DNA of 64,000 bases from an uncultured Prevotellaceae bacterium. Lineage in GTDB: Bacteria; Bacteroidota; Bacteroidia; Bacteroidales; Bacteroidaceae. Where the stretch lies: NCBI GenBank assembly GCA_900318795.1, contig ONLU01000009.1, positions 94,427-158,426 on the forward strand, written 5' to 3'. Each line of letters starts with the position of its first letter. Position 1 is the stretch's first letter. Shown piece by piece: positions 52,806 through 62,305 of the stretch. Below the pieces are notes generated by a model, which saw only the letters and a program-made list of their open reading frames with translations, had not been told where the DNA came from and did not search any database. Both the position numbers and the translations under genes were made by a program.

Positions 52806-53417
52806 ATGAAATCGGATAGGAAGGTCATAATTAGAGATATACTTAGATTATTTGGAGCAATCTTTTTTGCATGGCTGTATGTACCTCATTTTATAGTTTA
52901 TGCTATAGTAGGTGCGCAATCAAAAATAAACAGCGACCTTGAAGCAATTTCCGGGCAATTGAATATTAAGTTGCCGAGAATTGTCCAGTTATTATATCAG
53001 CTTCATAATAACAGATACTTTCGTCATGTGTTTTATTATAGGATTGGGCCAATGTTTGACTTGTTAATCAGTTGGTACCGGCCTGGTGATAAGTATTTTT
53101 GGATTCCATTTTCTACGAAGATAGGATCGGGAATAAAATATGCACACCCATACTCAACAGTTTTAAACGCAGAATCAATAGGTGATAATTTCTATTGTTT
53201 GCATTGCACCACTATCGGTAAGAAAGGCCCAGGAGAGAGGCGACCTAGAATTGGTAACAATGTCACAGTAGGTTGCCATGCGGCTATCATAGGAGATATA
53301 ACTATTGGAAATAACGTTACTATTGGAGCAGGGAGTGTAGTTGTAAAAGACGTTCCAGATAATTGTATCGTTGCAGGCAATCCTGCAAGAATAATAAAAC
53401 AGTTAGAGACAGTATAG
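52806..53417 (+). CDS. serine-acetyltransferase-like acyltransferase
   Basis: A 203-residue protein with an N-terminal hydrophobic helix (about 18-38) and a C-terminal left-handed beta-helix: [17 protein letters not shown], then [20 protein letters not shown] and [20 protein letters not shown]. It belongs to the hexapeptide transferases related to CysE but is found in surface-polysaccharide loci. It probably acetylates a sugar hydroxyl using acetyl-CoA. Unlike the acyltransferase at 48688 it has no homopolymer tract. Confidence 0.8.
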   Translation: MKSDRKVIIRDILRLFGAIFFAWLYVPHFIVYAIVGAQSKINSDLEAISGQLNIKLPRIVQLLYQLHNNRYFRHVFYYRIGPMFDLLISWYRPGDKYFWIPFSTKIGSGIKYAHPYSTVLNAESIGDNFYCLHCTTIGKKGPGERRPRIGNNVTVGCHAAIIGDITIGNNVTIGAGSVVVKDVPDNCIVAGNPARIIKQLETV

Positions 53418-53427
53418 GAATAATAAT

Positions 53428-54522
53428 ATGAAAATTTTAATTCTTACAAACAATTTTGATGGTTTGTATAATTTTCGAAAAGAAGTTGTTAAAGCCATTT
53501 TTGACGAGGGACATAATATAACAATATCTGCCCCATTTGAAGACAATAAGGTTCATTTTGAAAAAATGGGCTGTTCATTAATAGATACACAATTCAATCG
53601 TAAGGGCATAAATCCCTTAAAGGATATAAAGTTGTTGCTTCTGTATAAAAAACAAATAAAACAAATAAAGCCGGACGTTGTTCTTACCTATACAATTAAA
53701 CCGAATATTTATGGAGGTATAGCATGTCAATTGAGTGGCGTGCCACAGATAGTTAATATTACTGGTCTTGGATCGGCAGTAGAAAATCCAGGGTGGTTGC
53801 AAAAACTAACAATTCTGATGTATAGAGTTGGGCTTAGAAAAACAAAGACCGTTTTTTTTCAGAACAAAGCCAATCAAGATTTCTGCGTACTCCATCGAAT
53901 GGTGAAAGGAAATAATATTCTCATACCGGGGTCTGGTGTTAACCTTTCACATCATACGTACCAGGAATATCCTGGAGATGGTATAATAAAATTTATTTAT
54001 ATTGGTCGATTAATTAAGGAAAAAGGTATTGAAGAATACCTCCGTGCTGCTATAGAGATAAAGAAGCAATATACGAATACAGAATTCCATATTATGGGTG
54101 TTTGTGAAGGATCTTATGAAATGCAGTTAAAAGATTTGCAGCAAAAAGACATTGTTATTTATCATGGGCCACAGCAAGATGTTAGGCCATTTATTGGTAA
54201 TATACATTGTACTATACATCCTTCATATTATCCAGAAGGGATGTCGAATGTTTTATTAGAAAGCTGTGCTGCAGGCAGGCCTGTTATCACAACCAATCGA
54301 CCAGGATGTGGTGAAATCGTTGATGATGGCAGGACTGGTTATTTGGTTAAGGCTAAGGATGTGAATGATTTGATAACTGTTATAAAACGTTTCATAGAAT
54401 TACCGTATCCCCAGAAAGTTCAGATGGGAAAGAATGCAAGGAAAAAAATTGAAAAGGAGTTTGATAGGCGAATAGTTGTAGAAGCCTATCTAAATGAATT
54501 AAATAAGATAGCCCATGTATAA
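53428..54522 (+). CDS. glycosyltransferase family 4, PglA/CapM-like
   Basis: A 364-residue GT-B enzyme starting MKILILTNNFDGLYNFRKEV. LTYTIKPNIYGGIACQLSGV and NITGLGSAVENPGW are characteristic of the group that adds the second sugar to an amino-sugar-PP-undecaprenyl (PglA-like). YPEGMSNVLLESCAAGRPVI has the donor-side EX7E pattern. It overlaps the sugar-1-phosphate transferase by 8 bp, so the first two steps of repeat-unit assembly are coupled. Confidence 0.88.
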   Translation: MKILILTNNFDGLYNFRKEVVKAIFDEGHNITISAPFEDNKVHFEKMGCSLIDTQFNRKGINPLKDIKLLLLYKKQIKQIKPDVVLTYTIKPNIYGGIACQLSGVPQIVNITGLGSAVENPGWLQKLTILMYRVGLRKTKTVFFQNKANQDFCVLHRMVKGNNILIPGSGVNLSHHTYQEYPGDGIIKFIYIGRLIKEKGIEEYLRAAIEIKKQYTNTEFHIMGVCEGSYEMQLKDLQQKDIVIYHGPQQDVRPFIGNIHCTIHPSYYPEGMSNVLLESCAAGRPVITTNRPGCGEIVDDGRTGYLVKAKDVNDLITVIKRFIELPYPQKVQMGKNARKKIEKEFDRRIVVEAYLNELNKIAHV

Positions 54523-55129
54523 GTGTTTCTTCAAACGATTTTGTGACTTTTGGATCTCGCTGATAGCATTGATATGCATCAGCCCTTTTCTGCTTGTTGT
54601 CACCATCTGGCTTCATTTCGCCAACAAGGGCGCTGGCGCTTTCTTTTTTCAAGAGAGGCCCGGAAAAGATGGAAAGATATTTAAGGTCATTAAGTATAAA
54701 ACGATGACTGATGAAAGGGATGCAGAGGGTAATCTGTTACCTGATGCAGATCGATTAACCAAAGTAGGGAAGTTTGTGCGCTCAACTTCCATTGACGAGT
54801 TGCCTCAGTTGGTAAATGTATTAAAGGGGGATATGGCATTGATTGGTCCAAGGCCTTTATTGGTAAAATACCTTCCGCTTTATTCTTCTGAACAAATGCG
54901 CAGGCATGAGGTAAGACCAGGAATAAGCGGTTGGGCTCAATGCCATGGACGCAATGCTATCAGCTGGACGGAGAAGTTTAAGCTGGATGTATGGTATGTG
55001 GATCATGTTTCGCTTATGACAGACCTGAAAGTAATCTTTATTACGATTAAGAATGTGCTGATGCGCAAGGATATAAATAATGAGGGTGGTAAATCTGCCA
55101 CCATGGAACCTTTTAACGGCAGTAACTAA
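54515..55129 (+). CDS. undecaprenyl-phosphate sugar-1-phosphate transferase, PglC-like
   Basis: A 204-residue monotopic transferase with one membrane-associated helix (about 11-33). KVIKYKTMTDERD and RSTSIDELPQLVNVLKGDMA carry the Asp-Glu catalytic pair of this family. IGPRPLL and VRPGISGWAQCHGRN follow as usual. It starts the repeat unit by moving an amino-sugar-1-phosphate to undecaprenyl phosphate. The gene order GT4, PglC, PglD matches bacillosamine-type systems. It shares one base with the next gene. Confidence 0.92.
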   Translation: MYKCFFKRFCDFWISLIALICISPFLLVVTIWLHFANKGAGAFFFQERPGKDGKIFKVIKYKTMTDERDAEGNLLPDADRLTKVGKFVRSTSIDELPQLVNVLKGDMALIGPRPLLVKYLPLYSSEQMRRHEVRPGISGWAQCHGRNAISWTEKFKLDVWYVDHVSLMTDLKVIFITIKNVLMRKDINNEGGKSATMEPFNGSN

Positions 55130-55773
55130 TGAAAGATATATTAATATATGGAGCAGGGGGCTTTGGAAGAGAAATCGCTTGCCTGATAAGAAACATCAAC
55201 AAAAAAGAGAATACTTGGAATATTCTTGGCTTCTTGGATGATAACGAAGCTTTATGGGGAGCCGCCAATGAATATGGTAAGGTGTTGGGGGGTATTGATT
55301 ACTTGAACAACTATCCTCATGAGGTTGCAGTGACAATGGCAATCGGTTCGCCTAAAGTCGTTGAAATTGTTGTTGGGAAAATAAATAATACCAAGGTTTC
55401 CTTTCCAAATCTGATAAGCCCAGATGTTTTGTTTGCTGATGAAAACAACTATGAGCTGGGAAAGGGTAATATCATTCAACGGCAATGCACTTTCTCCTGC
55501 AACGTACATCTGGGAGATTTTAATGCTTTGAACAGCGGAGTGGGTATAGGCCACGATGCAGAGATAGGCTCTTTTAATTCGTTTATGCCAGCTGTACGTA
55601 TCTCTGGTGAAGTGAGAATCGGAAACGGGAACTTCTTTGGAGTAAGTTCTGTAGTATTGCAACAAATAAAGATCGGAAACAATATAAAGTTGGCAGCAGG
55701 CAGTGTCCTGATGACAAAGCCAAAGGACGGTATTGTCTATATGGGAATACCCGCTAAGAAATTTCAGTATTAA
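55129..55773 (+). CDS. PglD/NeuD-family sugar O/N-acyltransferase
   Basis: A 214-residue protein with an N-terminal Rossmann-like half (ILIYGAGGFGREIACLI) and a C-terminal left-handed beta-helix (LGKGNIIQRQCTFSCNVHLG, NSGVGIGHDAEIGSFNS with the catalytic histidine). PglD acetylates the 4-amino group of UDP-4-amino sugars. With the aminotransferase at 35662 this gives a diacetamido sugar, although no 4,6-dehydratase is in the window. The neighbouring ACP genes leave open that it uses an acyl-ACP instead of acetyl-CoA. Confidence 0.87.
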   Translation: MKDILIYGAGGFGREIACLIRNINKKENTWNILGFLDDNEALWGAANEYGKVLGGIDYLNNYPHEVAVTMAIGSPKVVEIVVGKINNTKVSFPNLISPDVLFADENNYELGKGNIIQRQCTFSCNVHLGDFNALNSGVGIGHDAEIGSFNSFMPAVRISGEVRIGNGNFFGVSSVVLQQIKIGNNIKLAAGSVLMTKPKDGIVYMGIPAKKFQY

Positions 55774-55781
55774 TTTAAAAT

Positions 55782-56021
55782 ATGACAAAAATGAACGAGA
55801 AAGAATTTGTGCAAAATTTTGCTAATCAGTTTGATGACACAGATGCATCAGAGTTTTCGATGTCAACAAGATTCAGAGACATTGACGAATGGTCTTCTCT
55901 TATTGCTTTGGGCGTTATTGCTATGGCCGATGAGGAATATGATGTGACCCTGAAGGGCGATGACATCATCAAATCGAATACTGTAGAGGATATATATAAC
56001 ATCGTAAAGAGTAGGATGTAA
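55782..56021 (+). CDS. acyl carrier protein 1 of the capsule module
   Basis: An acidic 79-residue ACP-like protein. The phosphopantetheine serine lies in DEWSSLIAL, a DxWSSL variant seen in small carrier proteins of polysaccharide loci. The start may be the first ATG (55782) or the third codon after it (MNEKEF). It ends on the first base of the SDR gene. Predicted to hold a short acyl chain for sugar modification. Confidence 0.8.
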   Translation: MTKMNEKEFVQNFANQFDDTDASEFSMSTRFRDIDEWSSLIALGVIAMADEEYDVTLKGDDIIKSNTVEDIYNIVKSRM

Positions 56022-56773
56022 TGGGATATAATCCTTTTTCATTAGAAGGTAAGACCATTTTAGTGACAGGAGCCTCTTCTGGCATCGGTAAACAGATAGC
56101 GATAGAATGTTCCCGAATGGGGGCAACAATCATTGCTACTGCCAGAAACCAGGAGAGACTCCAACAGACGCTGGACGATTTGGAGGCCGGTCCAAACCAT
56201 CAAATGGTACTAGCAGATTTGACATTACAGTCAGATATAGAGTCATTGGTGGATGAATGCCCTGCTATCAATGGCATAGCATTGTGTTCAGGAATGGGTT
56301 TGACACTACCTATGCAATTTGCTACAAGGGAAAAGATGGATGATGTATTTAACACTAACTTCTTTGCGCCCTTCGAACTGTTGCGCTTGCTCTATAAAAA
56401 GAAAAAGATACAGAAGCAAGGGGCGGTAGTCGTGCTTAGTTCATTGGGGGGCACCCAAATATTCAGCGGTAGTAATGGCATATATGGGGCATCAAAGGCA
56501 GCACTCAGTTCTGCCATGATGTTTTGTGCCAAGGAATTTGCTCCTCGAAAAGTGCGAGTTAACTGTATCTGTCCTGGTATGGTCGATACTCCTCTTATTC
56601 ATCGTGGTACTGTAAGTGATGAACAATTGAAGGAGAACGAGAAATTATATCCGTTAGGCCGATATGGCAAACCTGAAGACATAGCATTCGCTGCTGTTTA
56701 CCTGCTCAGTGATGCAGCTTCATGGGTAACAGGTCAATCGCTTGTGCTTGACGGTGGAATTAGTATAAGATAA
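56021..56773 (+). CDS. FabG-like short-chain reductase of the capsule module
   Basis: A 250-residue SDR with TGASSGIG for NADP(H), a SLGGTQ serine, and the YGASK catalytic pair, ending SLVLDGGISIR. It would reduce a 3-oxoacyl group on one of the flanking carrier proteins. It overlaps the first ACP by one base and precedes the second by 7 bp, so its partner is almost surely one of these and not general fatty-acid synthesis. Confidence 0.85.
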   Translation: MGYNPFSLEGKTILVTGASSGIGKQIAIECSRMGATIIATARNQERLQQTLDDLEAGPNHQMVLADLTLQSDIESLVDECPAINGIALCSGMGLTLPMQFATREKMDDVFNTNFFAPFELLRLLYKKKKIQKQGAVVVLSSLGGTQIFSGSNGIYGASKAALSSAMMFCAKEFAPRKVRVNCICPGMVDTPLIHRGTVSDEQLKENEKLYPLGRYGKPEDIAFAAVYLLSDAASWVTGQSLVLDGGISIR

Positions 56774-56780
56774 ATGAGAT

Positions 56781-57017
56781 ATGGATATTAAAGAAAAAGT
56801 TTTTGAGATTGTTGCGGAGTGTCTGGAGAAGAATGTAACAGACCTGACATTAGATACTGATATGGACGATGTCGAGGAATGGGACTCTATGCGCAATGTG
56901 ATGATACTATCGAGACTGGAAGAAGAGTTCGATATTATGATACCAGAAGATGACATCTTTGATTTAGTGACTGTAGGTGCCATTGTAGAAGAAATAGAAA
57001 AGATTAAAGCAGAATAA
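56781..57017 (+). CDS. acyl carrier protein 2 of the capsule module
   Basis: A 78-residue acidic ACP with the attachment serine in VEEWDSMRNVMIL (DSM). It differs strongly from ACP 1, so the two probably carry different groups or serve different steps. It lies 3 bp before the acyl-activating enzyme, a usual pairing for loading an ACP. Confidence 0.85.
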   Translation: MDIKEKVFEIVAECLEKNVTDLTLDTDMDDVEEWDSMRNVMILSRLEEEFDIMIPEDDIFDLVTVGAIVEEIEKIKAE

Positions 57018-57020
57018 TAA

Positions 57021-58478
57021 GTGAGTATGTACCAACATAGCCCATTGTTGCAATGCCTGCTTCATCATGCAGAGGCTACTCCAGAAAAAATAGCTTTCAT
57101 AGTAGATGGCTTTGAGGTGACGTATGCCAGTTTACTTGATAGTTCAAGAAAAGCGGCAGCACTCTTAGTTGATATAGGCGTAAAGCCGGTGGATAGGATA
57201 GTCTTGTCGGCCCACAAGGATATTGAGTTTGTATATCTGTATTTTGGTGCCCAAATATTGGGAGTAACCAATGTGATTGTAGATGCTTCGAGTAATCAGG
57301 AACGTTTGAATTACATTGAACAGAAAACTCAGCCAACCTGTTGTTTCGGATATGAGAGTCAGCAATTCACATCACGTGGATTTGACCAATTAGAACTTGA
57401 TAGTTATGGAGCATATAAGGAGGATAGTCCTGCTATTATTTCCAAAGATTCTATTGCGGAAATATTGTTTACGACTGGAACTACAGGCGCTCCTAAAGGC
57501 GTATGTCTAAGCTATGCCAATATTTTCGGTTCTGCTGACAATGTGAACTCCTTTGTAGGAAATACAACTGATGACATAGAAATATTGGGCTTGCCTATTT
57601 GCCATTCATTTGGTTTGGGAACTATTCGTTGTAATATTATCAAAGGTACAACAGTAGTTCTATTAGGTAATTTTGCCAATGTCAGACAGTTCTTTAAGGC
57701 AATCGAACAATATCATGGTACGGGATTCAGAGTAGTCCCAGCTGCATGGGCATATATCAGGAAGATTAGTGGCAAGCGCATTGAGAAATACGCCAATCAA
57801 ATAAAGTATATAGAAATAGGCTCGGCAGCTATGCCTTTGGCCACAAAGAAGGAGATGTTGGAGATGTTCCCCAACACAAGAATCTGTATGCATTATGGAT
57901 TGACTGAGGCATCGCGAAATTGCTTCATCGAATTTCATGATACAGAGCACCTTGAAAGTATTGGTAAACCTGTTTGTGATAAGGTTGACGTTAAATACTT
58001 CGATGAAGGAGGAAACGAAGTTCCAGTAGGGCAAAGAGGTGAGCTGTGTGTGAAAGGAAACATGGTGTTGGCCCGTTATTTAGAAGATAGTGATACTGCC
58101 CATGCTTTCTATGGCGATTATTTCCGTACAGGCGACACGGGCTATAAGGGCGAAGATGGTTATTTCTATCTGTTAGGCAGAGAGAAAGAATTGATAAATG
58201 TTGGCGGCAAAAAGGTTAGCCCAATGGAAGTGGAGGACATTATCTGTTCACTAGGCGTAGGAGACTGTGTATGTGTTCCAATGAAAGACCCTGATGGTAT
58301 TATGGGTGAGTTGGTAAAATGTTATGTACTGAAGGATTCTACTTCGCTGACATTTGACGAAATAGCAGATATGTTGCAAGGTCGTTTGGAAAACTACAAA
58401 CGCCCTGTAGCCTATGAGTGGATAGATGAGATTCCTATGACTTCATCAGGAAAGAAACAACGTGTAAACTTAAAATAA
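57021..58478 (+). CDS. AMP-dependent acyl-ACP/CoA ligase
   Basis: A 485-residue adenylate-forming enzyme. ILFTTGTTGAPKGVCLSYAN is the P-loop, HYGLTEASRN the A5-like motif, FRTGDTGYKGEDGYFYLLGR A7/A8, and TSSGKKQRV holds the catalytic lysine. The start is GTG at 57021 or ATG at 57027. It activates a carboxylic acid as adenylate and most likely loads it on the ACP encoded 3 bp upstream. The acid is unknown; a short-chain one would suit sugar acylation. Confidence 0.87.
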   Translation: MSMYQHSPLLQCLLHHAEATPEKIAFIVDGFEVTYASLLDSSRKAAALLVDIGVKPVDRIVLSAHKDIEFVYLYFGAQILGVTNVIVDASSNQERLNYIEQKTQPTCCFGYESQQFTSRGFDQLELDSYGAYKEDSPAIISKDSIAEILFTTGTTGAPKGVCLSYANIFGSADNVNSFVGNTTDDIEILGLPICHSFGLGTIRCNIIKGTTVVLLGNFANVRQFFKAIEQYHGTGFRVVPAAWAYIRKISGKRIEKYANQIKYIEIGSAAMPLATKKEMLEMFPNTRICMHYGLTEASRNCFIEFHDTEHLESIGKPVCDKVDVKYFDEGGNEVPVGQRGELCVKGNMVLARYLEDSDTAHAFYGDYFRTGDTGYKGEDGYFYLLGREKELINVGGKKVSPMEVEDIICSLGVGDCVCVPMKDPDGIMGELVKCYVLKDSTSLTFDEIADMLQGRLENYKRPVAYEWIDEIPMTSSGKKQRVNLK

Positions 58479-58484
58479 AGAATT

Positions 58485-59552
58485 ATGTCTTTTTTGACAA
58501 TTAACAACGTTAAGATGATTGGCTTGGCAGCATGTGTGCCACCAACAATAGAAGAAAACATTTCACTCCCAATATTCGAGGATGAATCAGAAGCCAATAA
58601 GGTGATTGCATCAACAGGTATTGAGAGAAAGAGAGTAGTAAAGCCAGGTACAACAGCATCAGACCTTACATTTCAGGGCGTGCAGAAACTTCTTAAGGAG
58701 TTAGATTGGGCACCAGAAGATGTTGATGCATTGATCTATGTCTGTGTGTCGCGTGATTATATTGCTCCAATCACCTCTGCCATACTTCAAGACCGTTTAG
58801 GCTTTAGACAGGATTGCTATTGCCTGGATTTACCTCTTGGTTGTTCAGGTTGGGTATATGGCATGAGCAATCTGGCTTCAATTTTGTCACATGGTGATTT
58901 GAAGAAGGGACTACTCGTGTGTGCAGAAACTAACTCGTTGAACCGCTCTGCAAAAGATAAAACAGTCAAACCATTATTCGGTGATGCTGCAACTGTAACA
59001 GCTTTGGAGTATGATGCTGCTTGGGAGAAACCATTACAGTTTACTTTTGGTGTAGATGGTAGTGGCTATCAGGCTGTTTGGACTGAGTTCGGCGGTACAC
59101 GCAATCCAATTACACCAGAGGCTATTGTAGAAAAGGAAGTTGAGCCAGGTGTTATCCGCAAGGGTATTGATATGGTGGTAAATGGCATGGATGTGTTCTC
59201 GTTTGCCATTAAGGTTCCACCTCGTTCGTTGGCCAGTTTGATTGAGCATTTTGAGATTGATGTAGAGAAGATTGATTTCCTGTTCTTGCATCAGGCAAAT
59301 AAATATATTGATGACAGAATCAGAAAGAAGTTGAAGTTGCCAGAGGAGAAGGTTCCTTATTGTCTGCAAGACTTTGGTAACACCAATAGCGCGTCAATTC
59401 CTCTGGCTATGGTAGCATGTAAGGCAAAAGAATTAATGAATGGTTCTTTTGAATGCCTTGCTTGCGGTTTTGGTGTAGGCCTTGCATGGGGTTCTATGCG
59501 TTATTGGACAGACCATCTGAAGGCTGTCGTTATGTGTGAGTATGAATATTAA
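58485..59552 (+). CDS. 3-oxoacyl-ACP synthase III (FabH-like)
   Basis: A 355-residue KAS III. It has the nucleophile Cys120 in LPLGCSGWVYG, the histidine in FLFLHQANKYID and the asparagine in FGNTNSASIPLA, so the Cys-His-Asn triad is complete. It condenses a starter acyl group with malonyl-ACP. Placed after an acyl ligase and two ACPs, and with an SDR, it can give a 3-hydroxyacyl-ACP such as 3-hydroxybutyryl for transfer to a sugar amino group (inference). Confidence 0.9.
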   Translation: MSFLTINNVKMIGLAACVPPTIEENISLPIFEDESEANKVIASTGIERKRVVKPGTTASDLTFQGVQKLLKELDWAPEDVDALIYVCVSRDYIAPITSAILQDRLGFRQDCYCLDLPLGCSGWVYGMSNLASILSHGDLKKGLLVCAETNSLNRSAKDKTVKPLFGDAATVTALEYDAAWEKPLQFTFGVDGSGYQAVWTEFGGTRNPITPEAIVEKEVEPGVIRKGIDMVVNGMDVFSFAIKVPPRSLASLIEHFEIDVEKIDFLFLHQANKYIDDRIRKKLKLPEEKVPYCLQDFGNTNSASIPLAMVACKAKELMNGSFECLACGFGVGLAWGSMRYWTDHLKAVVMCEYEY

Positions 59553-59563
59553 TTGTTATAGTT

Positions 59564-60673
59564 ATGAAATTTCCTAATAAGTATTTGCGCAATTTGAAGC
59601 CATATAAATTGGCTTCGCACAAGGTGTGGACGGTCACTCCGGAGGAGAGAAATAATGTCCTGAAACTTGACTGGAATGAAGCTACAGTACCGCCAAGTCC
59701 TAAGGTAAGAGAAAGAATTCTAGAATTGCTCAAAGAGCCAGAATTCTTTAATCTATACCCCACAACATATAATGAGCGCTTTATGAACGCGCTATCTAAT
59801 TATATAGGTGTTCCTAAAGACAATCTGCAGTATTTCGCCTCTTCTGATGCTCTGCATGAGTACATTTGCAAAGTATTTGTTAGTGTTGGTGACCCAGTTC
59901 TGATTTTGGGCCCCTCATACGATAATTTCCGTTTGACGTGCCAGGCTAATGGTGCAGAAGTGTACTGGTCGAACTATACTGATGATTTCAAATTCGATAG
60001 CCAACATTTTGAGGATGATATTTACAAATATGAGCCTGCTATCGTCTACATTTGCAATCCAAACAATCCAACAGGTAATTTTCATGAGCCTCTTTACATT
60101 GAGCATTTGCTTAACACTTTCCCTGACACTTTGTTTCTTATTGATGAGGCATACATGGAGTTCGCAGGTGAAAGATCTTCAAAAGAACTTGTGCTAAAGT
60201 ACGATAATATTCTTATTTCAAGAACAATGTCAAAAGCCTTCGGTTTGGCTAATTTCCGCGTAGGATATTTGATTGCATCTAAAGATAATGTACAGTTCAT
60301 CAATAAGATCCGAAATCCGAAGAACCTGACAACTTTCGGACAAGAAGCAGCCACAGCAGCCCTGGAGGACTATCAGTACATGCAGAGCTATGTAAAAGAG
60401 GTGAAAGCAGCTCAGGTATGGTTTAAGAAGGAACTTGAGAAACAGTTCCCCAAAAAGATGAGGCCAATAGAGAGTGGTGGAAATTTCACTATGATAGAGT
60501 TCCCTGACTATGACGAGAAGGTGGCTTTAATTAATTATTTGGCAGAACATAACATTTTTGTTCGCGATTGCACACAAGGCCCTTCTGTTAAGAATTGTTT
60601 CCGTATCACCATAGGAACAAAAGCACAGATGGAACGTGTTTTATCCGTTATATCTCAATTTTATAATAATTAA
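59564..60673 (+). CDS. HisC-like class I/II PLP aminotransferase
   Basis: A 369-residue fold-type I enzyme with LDWNEATVPPSPKV, IVYICNPNNPTGNF, LFLIDEAYMEFAG and the PLP lysine Lys224 in SRTMSKAFGLANFRVGYL. It is of the histidinol-phosphate aminotransferase / threonine-phosphate decarboxylase type. In a capsule locus, next to a HAD phosphatase (overlapping by one base) and a nucleotidyltransferase, it may make an amino-alcohol or amino-acid substituent rather than histidine (inference). Confidence 0.82.
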   Translation: MKFPNKYLRNLKPYKLASHKVWTVTPEERNNVLKLDWNEATVPPSPKVRERILELLKEPEFFNLYPTTYNERFMNALSNYIGVPKDNLQYFASSDALHEYICKVFVSVGDPVLILGPSYDNFRLTCQANGAEVYWSNYTDDFKFDSQHFEDDIYKYEPAIVYICNPNNPTGNFHEPLYIEHLLNTFPDTLFLIDEAYMEFAGERSSKELVLKYDNILISRTMSKAFGLANFRVGYLIASKDNVQFINKIRNPKNLTTFGQEAATAALEDYQYMQSYVKEVKAAQVWFKKELEKQFPKKMRPIESGGNFTMIEFPDYDEKVALINYLAEHNIFVRDCTQGPSVKNCFRITIGTKAQMERVLSVISQFYNN

Positions 60674-61332
60674 TGAAGATAGCACTGTTCGATTTTTGTG
60701 AGACAATAGCCAATTTCCAGACTGCTGATGCTTATGTACGGTATGTTCAGAGTCATTCTGCACCTACTAATACTGGAATTAGGCTTTTGTATAACATACT
60801 TAATCAATCACGCGTACTTGGAGTTGTAAGACGATTAAAACCCAAGGGCAGTATTGACAAGCGTTTTATCCTAAAACAAATGAAGGGAAGAACGTATGAG
60901 GAGATGGATCGTTTGGCAGAAGATTATTATAATAATAAGATTAAGCCAAACATGATAGAACCTGTTGTTACTGAACTTAGGCGATTACAATCAGAAGGTT
61001 ATGGCATTTATGTGATAAGTGCAGGCTATGATATCTATCTGAAATACTTTGTACAAGACTTCAAGGTGGATGGCCTGTTGAGTACCAAGATAGAATTTAA
61101 GGATGGGGTATGTACAGGTCGTTTTGATGGTCAAGACTGCATGTTTGATTATAAAATCGACTATATCAATTCCAAGATAAAGGGCGATCATAGTGAATGG
61201 CTTGCATTCTCCGATTCTGTTACAGATTTGCCTATGCTGGAATTAGTAGGGCATCCTGTCGTGATTTCAAGAGGTAAATCTCAGAAATGGGCTGAGAAAA
61301 AGGGATTCAAACAGATAATTTGGAACAAATAA
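60673..61332 (+). CDS. HAD-IB family phosphatase
   Basis: A 219-residue HAD hydrolase. Motif I is the degenerate IALFDFCETIANF (Asp6, with Cys at the position between the two usual acidic residues: DFCET), motif II IYVISAGYDIYL and motif III LAFSDSVTDLPML. It is related to SerB-like phosphatases. It shares one base with the aminotransferase, suggesting consecutive steps such as transamination and dephosphorylation of a three-carbon phosphate. Confidence 0.82.
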   Translation: MKIALFDFCETIANFQTADAYVRYVQSHSAPTNTGIRLLYNILNQSRVLGVVRRLKPKGSIDKRFILKQMKGRTYEEMDRLAEDYYNNKIKPNMIEPVVTELRRLQSEGYGIYVISAGYDIYLKYFVQDFKVDGLLSTKIEFKDGVCTGRFDGQDCMFDYKIDYINSKIKGDHSEWLAFSDSVTDLPMLELVGHPVVISRGKSQKWAEKKGFKQIIWNK

Positions 61333-61345
61333 AATATCAAGTAAT

Positions 61346-62287
61346 ATGGATTTAAGAAAAACTATTCAAGGAATTATCCATTCCGACAGTGAGTTTATTA
61401 GCATTATGGGAAAGGTAGGTTTGAGAATCTATCGCTTCTTCTTCTGCAAGTTGTTACCAGCAAAGTGGGTCATTAAAAGAGACTTCAAGAAGAAATTGGG
61501 TTATAAGCCCAATTTGAAGACTCCACAGACACTGAATGAAAAGCTGAACTGGATGAAACTTTATGATCGTGAGCGCTGGTATTCGTTCTATGCTGATAAG
61601 TATGCAGTTCGTGATTTCTTCATTCAGACCTTTGGTGAGCAGTATGTTATCCCCCTGCTTTTTGAAACTAAGGATGTTAATGAAATCCGTCCAGAGAATA
61701 TCAAGGAGTTCCCTTGTATTATTAAGGCCAACCACTCTTGCGGACAGTGGCAGATTGTTCGTTCGCCAGAGGATATCAACTGGAAGAAAATGCGCAGAGA
61801 CTGTCGCTTCTGGATCACTGAGAACTGGTATAACTGTGGTAAGGAGTATCAATATAAGTTCATTGAAAGAAGGATTATTGTAGAAAAACTCCTTCAGACA
61901 AAAGCTGGTAAAATCCCTAATGACTACAAGCTCCATTTTATCAATGGTGAACTGGCCTTTGTTTATGTCTCGATAGATCGCGAAGGTGGTAACTATCGTT
62001 GTATCTATGATAAGGACTGGAATAAACTGCCATTTGTATGGATTGAAGCCTGGAAATATAAAGAGGGTTTGAATGCAGTAGATATTCCACGTCCAGATAC
62101 GCTCGACAAAATGATAGAGATGGGTTCTGTGATTGCCAAGAAGTTCCCACGCTATATCCGTGTTGACTACTACGATGTGGATGGTCAAATCTACTTTGGT
62201 GAGATTACTTTCCATCATGGTGGTGGTTATGACGCCTTCTTCCCGAAGGAGTATGATCTTTACTACGGTAAGAAACTTGTACTTTAA
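61346..62287 (+). CDS. TupA-like ATP-grasp protein
   Basis: A 313-residue member of the TupA-like ATP-grasp family (named after a teichuronopeptide gene). NEKLNWMKLYDRERW and YSFYADKYAVRDFF open the domain, FPCIIKANHSCGQW carries the ATP-binding lysine and glycine region, IIVEKLLQTK the hinge, and VDYYDVDGQIYFGEITFHHG the metal-binding C-terminal part. It may link an amino acid or similar carboxylate to the polymer. This fits the aminotransferase and HAD genes just upstream. Confidence 0.82.
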   Translation: MDLRKTIQGIIHSDSEFISIMGKVGLRIYRFFFCKLLPAKWVIKRDFKKKLGYKPNLKTPQTLNEKLNWMKLYDRERWYSFYADKYAVRDFFIQTFGEQYVIPLLFETKDVNEIRPENIKEFPCIIKANHSCGQWQIVRSPEDINWKKMRRDCRFWITENWYNCGKEYQYKFIERRIIVEKLLQTKAGKIPNDYKLHFINGELAFVYVSIDREGGNYRCIYDKDWNKLPFVWIEAWKYKEGLNAVDIPRPDTLDKMIEMGSVIAKKFPRYIRVDYYDVDGQIYFGEITFHHGGGYDAFFPKEYDLYYGKKLVL

Positions 62288-62305
62288 TTTTTTTACTATA
62301 CGTAA

